From the NCBI GenBank assembly GCA_018374635.1, contig JAHAEW010000023.1, positions 1 through 40,704 on the forward strand: 40,704 bases of DNA. Reading direction: 5' to 3'. Every line of letters begins with the position of its first letter. Positions within the stretch are counted from its first letter, which is position 1. Source of the DNA: Clostridiales bacterium (lineage in GTDB: Bacteria > Bacillota > Clostridia > Oscillospirales > Oscillospiraceae). The notes under the pieces were generated by a model, which was not told the DNA's origin, searched no databases, and saw nothing but the letters and a program-made list of their open reading frames with translations. A program made the translations under genes and the position numbers. This document shows, one piece after another, positions 24,038-32,942 of the stretch.

Positions 24038-27019
24038 TCAGGCCAACGCCAAATTTGCCTGTTCCCAATCCGACGGGGGCTCAGGCAAAGCTGCCACAGT
24101 TTTAGCCAAATGTTCTTCAATAATTAGCTGGATTGGAGGTTTGACCTCGTCCTTCTTCAGAATCAGTTCGGCGATGGTAAACACAAACGCGAGCAGCATG
24201 ATTCCCAAGCCAACGCCTGGAATCACGGACGCAATCTGTGCAGAAGCTGTGATAATTCCAATGCGAATCCCCATATCCGCCAACTCCAGCACAAAAGATA
24301 CAGCCAGCAATATGGTATTGATAACCGAAACCGCACGCAAAGCTTCGGAATAATCGTACTTAAACAACTCTGCTAGAGACAGGGTTGACATAATAAACGC
24401 ATACCCCAACAGCAACACATTCATCACCCGAAACGAAATCTCAAGACAAACGAAAACCTTGGAACAGAAGGAGAGCTTTACCTTCACACCCGACGAATCA
24501 TGGATCTCCAGGGAATACTGCTTTGACGCGGAATTCAGCCGTTGGGACAGATCATAGGGGTTGGCAGGGTCTTGGGGGATCACGTTCTTGATGGCCTCAA
24601 GGTCTGTGCCTCCGTATTTCAGACAGTAGGCCGCCTGGGTCCGTACGTCAGGGGGGGTGCTGGGGTCAACCAGTTGGGAGACCGATCTCCAGGTGACCGC
24701 CTCCCGCGCCACACCTACAATGCAAAAGATACAGGAAAGAATGCCTTCAGCTTTCTCAGCATCCGTCAGGCTGTCCCACTGTGTAAAGACTGAACTGAAA
24801 GAGGCGCCAATCATCGCGTACATGGCACAGAATGTAATCTTGCCGAACACATTTGTTGCCGCACCGTATTTGACAATAGAGCTTACCAGGTCCGCTGTGA
24901 GCATGGAGAAGTTCAGATACTCCTCCAACTGGCAAAGCTGATCGACAATAAAGATATCCCGGTCAATCTCAAGGATCTTTTGCAGCTCTTTGAACACATC
25001 TTCCGGGATATCGGAGGGCTGGCCGCCAGTGATTTTGTCATACAGGTCACCGAACACGATCTCCATAATTTTAAAAAAATTTGCCTCGCTATCCGGCCCC
25101 TGAAAGCTGTTGCCCACCTCAGACAGCGACATATTGAACAGTTGGGCATAAAGAGCCGCGCCATAAGGCATTTCTACATTTTTGCCATCGTCGTCCTTAA
25201 CCGGATCACCGTGCTGTGACTGCCTTAAAACATGCTTCCGGCTGTCCAGGATCGACAGCATTTTTGCAAGGTGAGTGCCGCGGTTGCTGCCGCCGATGGT
25301 TTGTAGCTGAAGCATGACCAGTCGGTCCAGCGCGGCGTAATAGAGATCTTCCGCCCATTGCTCGGACTGTTCCCCATAATAATCTTTGAGACGAGGAACC
25401 AGGCTCATATAGACATAGCGGTCGATAATACTCATGGCCACCTGATAGCCCTTTTCATGCTGCATCGCGCCCGGATGATTATTGGCCATATAGTATTGAC
25501 AGCGTTCTACCGGCTTGGTCACCTTCGCAAACCCTTTTTGGATATATTTGTTGCTGGAACTGGCGTAGGAACTGGACAAGATAATATCTGAAAACATCTT
25601 GAGGAATTCTACTACATATTTCCTGCCCTTCTCATCTACTTCTGCTTCAATCTCCGTAATAATGGCAGGACTGACCTGGATGATCTGAGTTTTGGCATAG
25701 TCTTTGGTATATCCGTAGAGGTCAGCGTAGGTCAGCTGTTTGTCGCTGCTCTCCACACCGGCAGTATAGTAGGCGGCCAGGCAGCTTAACAGTTCGGTGG
25801 ACTTTTGATGCACGTGCTGCTGACCATCCACCGTCAGATATTGGCCTGGGTTGTCTGGATCCTCAATCTGCATCTGTGGAGGGGCAGACAGGGTAAATAA
25901 ATCGTCCACGGAAAGAGGGGCCGTATCAAACCCGTTCGCAAGACAGTTTTCCTTCAGGCGGGCAACAGCCAGCTTGTCCACACAAAAACGCCGGTCCCGA
26001 TTTTGTAGTGCTTGGGGGAGCCTGATATGGCCTGTGGCGGAATATTTGACGATCTGCGACACTTTTTCATATACAAAGGCAGGGCGCAGGGAATCCTCCC
26101 ATACGGTTAGAGAATCGGCGTAGCAGCCGCTTTCAAAAGAGGAAAGGCCTTTCGCGGAGAGCTTCCATTTCCCCGCAAGTATTTCGCAGGAAAAGATATC
26201 CTGAGCCAGTTTTGCCTCGTCGGTAGAGGGGATGGCAACAATCTGGGTCTGCCCATAATCTACACTGCCGTAGTAGTGATCACCGCCATTCTTCTTCAGG
26301 CTGTCAACCGTAATAGTAATGGTGTGCTCCCCCAAGTCGAACTTGCTGTTGTATTTCATCCGCAGTTTGCCCTTCAGGGTAGGAGAAACCTGCTGCATCT
26401 CCCACAGGTCCAAGTTGGCCTGGCACTGTTCCACCTTGATCTCGCCCTCTGTGACCGTGGTATTGCAGGTGTTATAGGTGGCGTCAAACACCATGTCCAA
26501 CTGGGAAATTGGGAACCCGGCTGTCATATCCTTGTAGCCGCTGGAGTCAATCACAATATGGAGCAGGCCTTGCTCGGTGACATCCACCGACATAATGCGC
26601 TGGTTGATCTTCTCCCTGTCCGTTTTGGGTACGCAAATGATTTCCTTACCATTATAGATTACTCCACAGTAGTAATGGGACCTTTGGCTGGTATCGAAAC
26701 AAATGCCAAAGCAGACCTCCACCACAGCATCGGCGGACTTTCCCTGCTGACGGTAGCTGATGGTGTAATGCTGCTCGGTGGAGGCGTTATGTATTTCCCG
26801 TACTCCGTCTTTTTGGAGAACTACTTGGGCCATCAGCCCATGATGGTACAGATAGAGAGCTCCGCGCTCCTTTTCTGCCTCCCAATAGAACATATTTTTG
26901 GAAAAATAGCTCTGTACCGGAGTGCCGTCCAGATAGAGCAGCCCTCCGTAGAGGGAAAATTCCCGGTTGGCCGTGTGAATTTTAAAGCAGTTCATCGAAA
27001 TCGTCTTTAAACTTTTCAT
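24038..27019 (-). CDS. Large protein of unknown family: duplicated beta domain, helical middle, C-terminal membrane helices
   Basis: A 993-residue protein I do not recognise. The N-terminal about 300 residues are beta-rich and hold an internal duplication: HYYCGVIYNGKEIICVPKTD (about 110) and HYYGSVDYGQTQIVAIPSTD (about 245), each followed by a Lys-x-x-Gln-x-Ile-x-Ser segment. The middle (about 320-700) is mostly helical and polar. From about 715 there are four to six hydrophobic stretches, including ITFCAMYAMIGASF, VLLLGYAFIMSTLSLAELF and ASVIPGVGLGIMLLAFVFTI, which could span or perforate a membrane. There is no Sec signal peptide. ATG 27019 with a GAGGAG site is preferred over an upstream TTG. 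It overlaps the Hint gene by 38 bp, so the two are coupled. A pore-forming or effector role is only a guess. Confidence 0.85.
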   Translation of the reverse strand: MKSLKTISMNCFKIHTANREFSLYGGLLYLDGTPVQSYFSKNMFYWEAEKERGALYLYHHGLMAQVVLQKDGVREIHNASTEQHYTISYRQQGKSADAVVEVCFGICFDTSQRSHYYCGVIYNGKEIICVPKTDREKINQRIMSVDVTEQGLLHIVIDSSGYKDMTAGFPISQLDMVFDATYNTCNTTVTEGEIKVEQCQANLDLWEMQQVSPTLKGKLRMKYNSKFDLGEHTITITVDSLKKNGGDHYYGSVDYGQTQIVAIPSTDEAKLAQDIFSCEILAGKWKLSAKGLSSFESGCYADSLTVWEDSLRPAFVYEKVSQIVKYSATGHIRLPQALQNRDRRFCVDKLAVARLKENCLANGFDTAPLSVDDLFTLSAPPQMQIEDPDNPGQYLTVDGQQHVHQKSTELLSCLAAYYTAGVESSDKQLTYADLYGYTKDYAKTQIIQVSPAIITEIEAEVDEKGRKYVVEFLKMFSDIILSSSYASSSNKYIQKGFAKVTKPVERCQYYMANNHPGAMQHEKGYQVAMSIIDRYVYMSLVPRLKDYYGEQSEQWAEDLYYAALDRLVMLQLQTIGGSNRGTHLAKMLSILDSRKHVLRQSQHGDPVKDDDGKNVEMPYGAALYAQLFNMSLSEVGNSFQGPDSEANFFKIMEIVFGDLYDKITGGQPSDIPEDVFKELQKILEIDRDIFIVDQLCQLEEYLNFSMLTADLVSSIVKYGAATNVFGKITFCAMYAMIGASFSSVFTQWDSLTDAEKAEGILSCIFCIVGVAREAVTWRSVSQLVDPSTPPDVRTQAAYCLKYGGTDLEAIKNVIPQDPANPYDLSQRLNSASKQYSLEIHDSSGVKVKLSFCSKVFVCLEISFRVMNVLLLGYAFIMSTLSLAELFKYDYSEALRAVSVINTILLAVSFVLELADMGIRIGIITASAQIASVIPGVGLGIMLLAFVFTIAELILKKDEVKPPIQLIIEEHLAKTVAALPEPPSDWEQANLALA

Positions 27020-28466
27020 ATGCACACTCCTCAAAATAAGCTGTTAATCCGTTTGGAAGCAACTCGTCAAAAAGGTCCCGTTCTGTTTGAAACAGCGTGA
27101 GAAAGCGGCGGCGGCGCCCGGCCTCCATCCCCTCAAGGGCCCGCATCAGCCGCGCCAGTGTAATGTCGGGATAATTCAGCAGCACCAACAGTCCGTTGGC
27201 GTAGTAGGATTTCTCTCCACTGATAAAATGCAGGTCATATCCCGTAAAATTTTCCTCTGGTTTCGCTTGTGCCACTGTAATTTTCTCTACCCGCACAGTC
27301 CCCTCCAGTGTAAATACCTGGTCGCCCCGACGCAGCAGAGTTACATTATAATAGGAGTTGATCTGGTTGGATTGTTCGGGGGCAAGACTTTTCCAGCCCT
27401 CAGTAGTCATCACCGCATGCTCCGGCGACATAAATGGCTCTAACTCGTTGATCCCGTACAGGGTTCTCAGCCGGCGGTTTACAATAAACTCATCCGAAAG
27501 CACAGAAATACCACCTGCGCTGCGTACTTTCATACCCGAGCGCAGACTGATGATGGGCTTCGTCATGCCATCGGACATCGTAATCAGAGTTTGGGCAGTT
27601 ACACAGCCTGTTCCGGTATTTTCCCTTTGGCTCTCACAGTTATGGATGTGGTTATTCAAGGTATATTCACTGCGCAGATTGTACTGACACACAATATTAC
27701 TGTTCAGCCACTTCAGCACAGCTTCGCCCACATCGTATTCGTGATGTGTTTCAGTAATGGCAGGTACGGTGTAGGCCTCTCCGGCGCAAAAATACCCATG
27801 GGACTCCTGTCGGATAGTATAGTCTCGAATGTTAGTTTGCCGTTTGATCGCAGTGGACACATCGTCCTTAATATCAAGATAAAGCCTGTCATCGCTGGCG
27901 TAGCTGTTAAAATAGGGAGTTTGAGCGAGTGCCTCGATCAGGTTTTGTTTTTCGGAAGGGAATGCAGAATAGAATTCCTTATATCTTGACGGCATGTAGG
28001 TTTTTACAAATCTAAACAACAGGACTGCCTTTTCCCGGCTACCTGATTCGATTTCAAGGATAGTCCCTAACACATAATGACTTGTTGTAATGATGGTAAA
28101 AATTTCAGCTTTAAAGTCGTCTGTCAAATCACTGGGGCTTATCATTTTGTCGATAAAGCGTCTCAGTACCCATTTACCCAGCGCATCGTTTCCGTAAAGC
28201 AGCGTTCCGATTACAGTGGGATAGGATATCCCGTTGATGCACTTGTTAAAGCCATAGTCTGTAATCTTTGTGACGGTATAGCAGACAAGCTTGACCGCAA
28301 GTTCACTGCAGCTATCAGGACAGGGGAGTGTTTCATTTTTGGGGAAAAATGTGCTTTTCAATGCTTCGTCGCATCCCTTGACCGCTTTTATCAGTTCGTG
28401 GTGTTCAAAGATGTTGTAGCTCTTGCTTTCTTCCGCAAATGCGGCTATAAACTCTGCCGCGGTCAT
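26982..28466 (-). CDS. Hint (hedgehog/intein) domain protein, unknown N-terminal domain
   Basis: A 494-residue protein. The N-terminal about 285 residues are helical and unrecognised (HHELIKAVKGCDEALKSTFF; TTSHYVLGTILEIESGSREK). A Hint domain follows, about 288-433: block A GCVTAQTLITMSDGMTKPI with the splicing-type Cys directly after Gly, block B MSPEHAVMTTEGWKSL with its His, and block F YDLHFISGEKSYYANGLLVL. The usual terminal His-Asn is replaced by Leu-Asn (VLLN), so full splicing is unlikely, while N-terminal thioester cleavage remains possible. About 60 residues of charged helix end the protein (GMEAGRRRRFLTLFQ). ATG 28466 has a GGAGGTGA site; earlier codons lack one. Hint domains often process secreted effectors, and the coupled 993-residue protein is the obvious partner. 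Confidence 0.85.
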   Translation of the reverse strand: MTAAEFIAAFAEESKSYNIFEHHELIKAVKGCDEALKSTFFPKNETLPCPDSCSELAVKLVCYTVTKITDYGFNKCINGISYPTVIGTLLYGNDALGKWVLRRFIDKMISPSDLTDDFKAEIFTIITTSHYVLGTILEIESGSREKAVLLFRFVKTYMPSRYKEFYSAFPSEKQNLIEALAQTPYFNSYASDDRLYLDIKDDVSTAIKRQTNIRDYTIRQESHGYFCAGEAYTVPAITETHHEYDVGEAVLKWLNSNIVCQYNLRSEYTLNNHIHNCESQRENTGTGCVTAQTLITMSDGMTKPIISLRSGMKVRSAGGISVLSDEFIVNRRLRTLYGINELEPFMSPEHAVMTTEGWKSLAPEQSNQINSYYNVTLLRRGDQVFTLEGTVRVEKITVAQAKPEENFTGYDLHFISGEKSYYANGLLVLLNYPDITLARLMRALEGMEAGRRRRFLTLFQTERDLFDELLPNGLTAYFEECAYEKFKDDFDELL

Positions 28467-28504
28467 ACTTTCACCTCCAGAATTACTCGCTTTTTGTTGT
28501 TTCC

Positions 28505-28533
28505 ATGGTAACATGACCCTTTTATGATTTCAA
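28505..28533 (-). promoter_or_regulatory. Promoter of the Hint operon
   Basis: On the minus strand TTGAAA (28528-28533), 17 bp, then TACCAT (28505-28510) with TG one base before the hexamer. The gene starts about 39 bp downstream. Confidence 0.6.
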
Positions 28534-28594
28534 TTATTTTTCTGAAACGATGGTACTCTGAAATACGAATATACCTGTAAAAGGCGGTGAGGCG

Positions 28595-28873
28595 ATGGAG
28601 CGGGAACAGACATGGATCAGGGCTATCCAGCGGCGAAACTCCCGGGAGGCAGCGGAACAGCTGATTCAATCCTACTATGCCGAGATCTACCGCTTTGTCT
28701 ACCGCCAGACCGGAAGCAAGGAAGACGCTATGGACCTGCCCCAGTCCATCTTCATCGCAGTCCTGCACTCTCTGCCTAGCTATCGGGCGGAGCGGGCATC
28801 TTTCCGTACCTGGCTATACCGCATTGCCGCCAACAAGGTAATCTATCCGGGCAACCGAGAAGTGCAGAGCTAA
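28595..28873 (+). pseudogene. ECF RNA polymerase sigma factor, truncated after region 2
   Basis: The first about 83 residues are a sigma-70 region 2: EAAEQLIQSYYAEIYRFVYR, TGSKEDAMDLPQSIFIAVLH and FRTWLYRIAANKVI, the last being the ECF hallmark. Normal ECF factors are 160-190 residues with a region 4 helix-turn-helix. Here the frame departs after ANKVI into YPGNREVQS and stops at 28873, 61 bp before an IS66 terminal sequence. Region 4 and any anti-sigma partner are gone. A GGTGAGG site precedes the ATG, and TGAAAC (28543-28548) could be the relic of an ECF-type -35. The product could still bind core polymerase but not a promoter -35. Confidence 0.8.
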
Positions 28874-28876
28874 ATT

Positions 28877-28917
28877 AAAACACAAGGGCGGAACAATACC
28901 AGCCCTTGTGTTTTTTC
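28877..28917 (+). terminator. Terminator in the IS66 remnant
   Basis: AAAACACAAGGGC (28877-28889) pairs with GCCCTTGTGTTTT (28902-28914), and the T run continues. Its place just inside a TTTTACGCTTAC end is the same as in the IS66 copy ending at 23795. Confidence 0.85.
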
Positions 28918-28922
28918 CTTTA

Positions 28923-28934
28923 TTTTACGCTTAC
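28923..28934 (+). repeat. Solo IS66 right-end sequence
   Basis: TTTTACGCTTAC without any transposase gene nearby. Together with the preceding hairpin it marks the last about 70 bp of an IS66 copy whose body has been deleted. Confidence 0.68.
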
Positions 28935-28986
28935 AAAGAAAAGGCGAGGCCCTCAAACTCCAAACGGAATACTAAGGGGCATACTT

Positions 28987-31482
28987 TTATTGGCGAACAC
29001 CAGCGAGGTGCTGCATGTGTTGAATAAAGGTCATATTCTGGTCTACCAGGGTAATCTGTTCCATTCTTCCATCATTGTATTGCTGGAGCATATCATAAAA
29101 CATAAGCACTTGCTGGGCATACCATGCGGCATTTTCCGCTTCCTCGCCAGGGAAGAAGCCCTCATAGAGGAAGAAGATCTCCTGCCAGGCACTTGCACGA
29201 GAGGCCGCCTGGGAGATCCCCTCACGGGTGGCCGCAAAGAACTGATCCCATTGACCCAAGGTGCTGTAGAAATAAGCAGATAGGCTATAATTGATCGAAT
29301 AGATTCCCAATTCCCGAACTTGGATGGCATATGTGGCAGCAGTCTCAGCAAACTCCGGGACTTCAGAGTCACAGGCGTTTACGGCCATGTCCAGCTTGTA
29401 TTGGGCCCAATTATAGTGATCCTTGCGTGCCAGCTGCGTCATGGTGTACGGCGTTTGCTGACGGGTACCCGCCTTCACTTGGCTGTATTCCAACTCCGCG
29501 GAGAGATTGCCGCCCAAAAACCAGGCGAATATGAGTGTAACGCCCCAGAGCAGCAGGGAGAAGATCCACGCAATTCCCTTTCCGGTCAGCTTGGCGACAG
29601 GCTGACCATAGACGACACACAGGAGCGCCAGGACGGATAGGGCAAAGGTTTGATAGACGCTGATTGACCAGACCGCCTCAGCCGCCGCGTGGAGGGACAT
29701 CATGGCCAGACAGGCGGCCAGAGCGGCGAGGAGGGGGTCGCCCTCACCCTCCCGACGGCGTTTGAGCAGCGTTACTGCCGCTGCGCCGATGACAGCGAGG
29801 AAACAGAGCAGCCCAGGAAGCCCCATCTCAGCCAGGAGCTGAATATAGTGATTGTGGACGTAGCGGCTTTCATAGTAGAACTGCTGGACACTGGTCACCA
29901 GTCCTTCTACGCTGCCCAGGCCATTGCCAATGACGGGACTCTTCTGCCAAATGCGCAGACCGTCTCGGAAAAATTCCGTGCGCTGGATGGCGTTTTGATT
30001 CGCCCAAAGGCCCTGAATCCGGTTTGCAGCAAAGCCGGGAAGGAAACGGTATCCCAGCTTTACCTGCTCGCCGCCTGACAGTGACACCTGGTCCAGAACT
30101 GCCCCCTGCAGACTGATAAAATTGAGGTAGACCACTTTGCTGTCCTCTGGAACGGTAAACACCGCCTCGGCCAGCCCCCCCTGATAGAGCATGGTGCTGG
30201 TATGCATGATGGTTTGCGAATCATTCTGGCTTTCCACAGTCACCATGACCTCGCCGGACCAGTCACCTTCCAGGCGGTACTCGCCGCCGCTGGGATAGAC
30301 CGAGCGGCGCAGGATCTCACCAGGCTGGAGCTGATAGGGGCCGGTTACATTGAAGGCCAGGAGAACGTAACCCACTGCCAGGAGTACAACGCCAACGGCG
30401 GCACCCAGGGCGAGGCGGGGCCGCTGGTTCAGCGCCTCGCCGAGCCGCACTCCGAGCCAGCCATGAAGCAGCCAAAGAAGGACGCCGCCCAGCGGTCCGG
30501 CCAGGACGGGAAGCCAGGCCGCTCCGCCGCTGCTACCCAGCCCCGCGAAAGAGGGAAAGGCTATCACCACGCCGATTATTGCGGTCTCAAGCATCAAAAC
30601 TAGCAGGGGTAACCGGCGATCACGTGCCTCAAAAATCAAGTAGATGGCCACGGAGACGAGGAACATGCCGATTGCACCCATGCTGAAGGCCAGCAGGAAA
30701 CCTAGCGCGTTGACCTCCAACAGCAGGGCGCAACCCAGAAGTCCGCGTCGGCTTTTGGCCGTCAGGACCAGATAGAGGCCCAGGAATACACCGAAGGCCA
30801 AAATCCCGGCCAGCACATTGGGGTTTCCAAATATACCAGTAATGCGGATGCCCGCCTCGTAGCCGGTGCTCATGGAGCCATAGCTACAGCCCAGCGCGTC
30901 CAGAATACGGATATAGACACCGCTCAACAGCTTGAGGGAGGCAGCATCAATACTGATCAGGGAGAAGGCGGCAGTGAGGGTGGCTAGGACCGCGGCGACT
31001 TGACGGCCACAGCCCTGCTTTACCCGAAACAAAAGAATGGCGAAGATGCAGAAGGAGGCCAAGATCTTGCCGAACTCGGGGGCCGCAAAGCTTCCAAATT
31101 TGCTGTACAGACCAGCGGCGGCGTTCAGCAGTAGGTAGGCGCACACCACCAGCGCGGGGATGGAAAGCCGTTGGGCGATATTGGCGATGGGAGTTTTCCC
31201 CATAGAGCAGGCTACGAGAGCTATCGCAGCCACGATTGCCAGCACACGGTCATCCCCTCCCCCCTGGAAGGCCAGGAAAAGGAAGAGCAGAACGGCTGGG
31301 ATGAGGCACCACAACAGGGCCTTGCGGTCAAGCGCGGGAGATGGGGCTTGAGGCGACTGGCGCACTGGGATGGTCGGCTGCGGAGCGGCAGCCTCCGAAA
31401 TCGGCCGCTGCTCCGCACCGCCCTGGCGGCCAACGGCTGCCTGCTCTTTTCTGCGGGCGGCTTTGCTTTGCTTCTTACTCAT
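28987..31482 (-). CDS. O-antigen ligase/Wzy-like polysaccharide polymerase with inserted extracellular beta domain (copy 2)
   Basis: An 831-residue polytopic membrane protein with the same plan as the protein at 11262. It has a charged N-terminus, about ten helices, an extracellular beta insert (GEILRRSVYPSGGEYRLEGD, HTSTMLYQGG, FTVPEDSKVVYLNF) and the Wzy_C region (ANRIQGLWANQNAIQR, SPVIGNGLGSVEG, YVHNHYIQLLAEMGLPGLL). More helices and a soluble TPR-like C-terminus follow. The GNPNVLAGILAFGVFLGLYL helix and the HNHYIQ loop are shared landmarks of the two copies. It starts 12 bp after the sugar transferase stop, with an AAAGGTGG site, so they form an operon. It likely polymerises or ligates the undecaprenyl-linked glycan initiated by its neighbour. 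Confidence 0.9.
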   Translation of the reverse strand: MSKKQSKAARRKEQAAVGRQGGAEQRPISEAAAPQPTIPVRQSPQAPSPALDRKALLWCLIPAVLLFLFLAFQGGGDDRVLAIVAAIALVACSMGKTPIANIAQRLSIPALVVCAYLLLNAAAGLYSKFGSFAAPEFGKILASFCIFAILLFRVKQGCGRQVAAVLATLTAAFSLISIDAASLKLLSGVYIRILDALGCSYGSMSTGYEAGIRITGIFGNPNVLAGILAFGVFLGLYLVLTAKSRRGLLGCALLLEVNALGFLLAFSMGAIGMFLVSVAIYLIFEARDRRLPLLVLMLETAIIGVVIAFPSFAGLGSSGGAAWLPVLAGPLGGVLLWLLHGWLGVRLGEALNQRPRLALGAAVGVVLLAVGYVLLAFNVTGPYQLQPGEILRRSVYPSGGEYRLEGDWSGEVMVTVESQNDSQTIMHTSTMLYQGGLAEAVFTVPEDSKVVYLNFISLQGAVLDQVSLSGGEQVKLGYRFLPGFAANRIQGLWANQNAIQRTEFFRDGLRIWQKSPVIGNGLGSVEGLVTSVQQFYYESRYVHNHYIQLLAEMGLPGLLCFLAVIGAAAVTLLKRRREGEGDPLLAALAACLAMMSLHAAAEAVWSISVYQTFALSVLALLCVVYGQPVAKLTGKGIAWIFSLLLWGVTLIFAWFLGGNLSAELEYSQVKAGTRQQTPYTMTQLARKDHYNWAQYKLDMAVNACDSEVPEFAETAATYAIQVRELGIYSINYSLSAYFYSTLGQWDQFFAATREGISQAASRASAWQEIFFLYEGFFPGEEAENAAWYAQQVLMFYDMLQQYNDGRMEQITLVDQNMTFIQHMQHLAGVRQ

Positions 31483-31494
31483 GTCGTTCCACCT

Positions 31495-32877
31495 TTACGT
31501 CAATCTTTCGCTGTTGATCAGTGCTTTGAACAGGGTCATAAACAAAATTCGGATATCGAATCCCAGTGTCCAATGCTCAATATAGAAAATATCGTGCTCG
31601 ACACGCGCCTTAATTGAGGTGTCCCCGCGCAGCCCATTGACCTGTGCCCAGCCAGTGATGCCAGGGCGCACCTGGTGCTTCACCATGTAAAGGGGAATCT
31701 CATCCTTGAACTGCTCCACATAGTAGGGTACCTCCGGGCGCGGCCCCACGAGACTCATGTCGCCCTTAAGTACATTGAAAAACTGCGGAAGCTCGTCGAT
31801 GGAGCACTTTCGGATAAAGGCACCGAATTTGGTTTTGCGGTCATCCCGGTCGCGGCTCCAGCCGGTATCTTGCCGGTCATTGACCCTCATGGAGCGGAAT
31901 TTATACATTCGGAAGGGCTTCTTATTCCGACCAATCCGCTCCTGAGTGAAGATCACCGGTCCGGGCGAGGAGAGCTTGACTCCGACCGCGGCGATGAGCA
32001 TCAGTGGGGAGGAGAAGATGATCAGTACCAGCGAACCCACAACATCCAAAAGACGCTTCAAAAACGCGTTCACCCAGTTGTCCAGCGGAATGCGGCGGAT
32101 ATTCATCAGAGGAATTCCGTCCAGATCGTCAAACTGTGGATTGGAGGGCATATATTCCGCATAGAAGGGAATTATGGAGAGCTTTACGCCGGCCTTCTCA
32201 CAGGCCTCGATGAGGACGGGGGTGTAGCGGAAGTCCTCAGGCGACAGCGCACCCACCACCTCGTCCGGCTGGCACCGCTCCAGCACCCGCTCCAGTGCAC
32301 CGATACCACCGTAGTACTTAATTCTGTGAAGCGAAGCGCGGTTGGCCACATATCCGTCCACCAGATAGCCCAGCTCCCGGTCACTCTGCACGGTCTCCAG
32401 ATATCGCTTGGCCATAACGCCGTCTCCCACCAGAACGACGTGCTTCTGGTTGAAGCCGCGCTGGCGGTAGTATCGCAAAAGCGTCCGGAGCACATATCTC
32501 TTCCCAGAAAGCCCCACAAAGGACAGGACAAAGAAGATTGCCAGCGTACCGCGGGAGAAGTGAACTCCCTTCGCCAGAAACAGGGCGGTCTGAAGCAGCA
32601 CCATATCCAGCGCACAGGCCCAGAAGAGCCGTCCAAGCTCCTGATAAAGGCGCTTCTTTCTGAAGGACTCGTACAGGCTGAAGGCGGCAAAGGTAAACAG
32701 ATAGACCGGGGTCAGAATTGCGGCGAGCCAGAGATAGGAGGCAAACGGGACTGTAATTACGCCTCCGCGCAACACGAAGAACCGAATGACAAACGATACT
32801 GGCATGGCAAAAAACAGAATCAGGCCGTCCAGCAATACATTGAGGTAGTTCAGCATCCGCTGATTCTCTTTGATCAT
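31495..32877 (-). CDS. Exopolysaccharide polyprenyl-phosphate sugar-1-phosphate transferase
   Basis: A 460-residue bacterial sugar transferase that starts glycan assembly by placing a sugar-1-phosphate on undecaprenyl phosphate. Four N-terminal helices (about 8-110) lead into a CoA-binding-like Rossmann domain (HVVLVGDGVMAKRYLETVQS, about 145-245). The catalytic PglC-type domain begins with a membrane hairpin (KRLLDVVGSLVLIIFSSPLM) and continues VIFTQERIGRNKKPFRMYKF, RSMRV, KCSIDELPQFFNVLKGDMSL, VGPRPEVPYYVEQF and RPGITGWAQVNGLRG. The Asp-Glu pair in SIDELPQ is the catalytic dyad. Length is normal for the WbaP/CpsE group. ATG 32877 is chosen; a GTG 12 bp earlier is possible. It heads an operon with the Wzy-like gene. 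Confidence 0.94.
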   Translation of the reverse strand: MIKENQRMLNYLNVLLDGLILFFAMPVSFVIRFFVLRGGVITVPFASYLWLAAILTPVYLFTFAAFSLYESFRKKRLYQELGRLFWACALDMVLLQTALFLAKGVHFSRGTLAIFFVLSFVGLSGKRYVLRTLLRYYRQRGFNQKHVVLVGDGVMAKRYLETVQSDRELGYLVDGYVANRASLHRIKYYGGIGALERVLERCQPDEVVGALSPEDFRYTPVLIEACEKAGVKLSIIPFYAEYMPSNPQFDDLDGIPLMNIRRIPLDNWVNAFLKRLLDVVGSLVLIIFSSPLMLIAAVGVKLSSPGPVIFTQERIGRNKKPFRMYKFRSMRVNDRQDTGWSRDRDDRKTKFGAFIRKCSIDELPQFFNVLKGDMSLVGPRPEVPYYVEQFKDEIPLYMVKHQVRPGITGWAQVNGLRGDTSIKARVEHDIFYIEHWTLGFDIRILFMTLFKALINSERLT

Positions 32878-32912
32878 GCCTCTTGGCACCCTTTCCGATA
32901 ATATAACGCTTT

Positions 32913-32942
32913 ATTTTACTCCCAGACGGCCTGTTCTGTCAA
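32913..32942 (-). promoter_or_regulatory. Promoter of the sugar transferase operon
   Basis: On the minus strand a perfect -35, TTGACA (32937-32942), then 18 bp and TAAAAT (32913-32918). The -35 overlaps the stop codon region of the KAP gene, so the surface-glycan operon has its own promoter. Confidence 0.75.
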
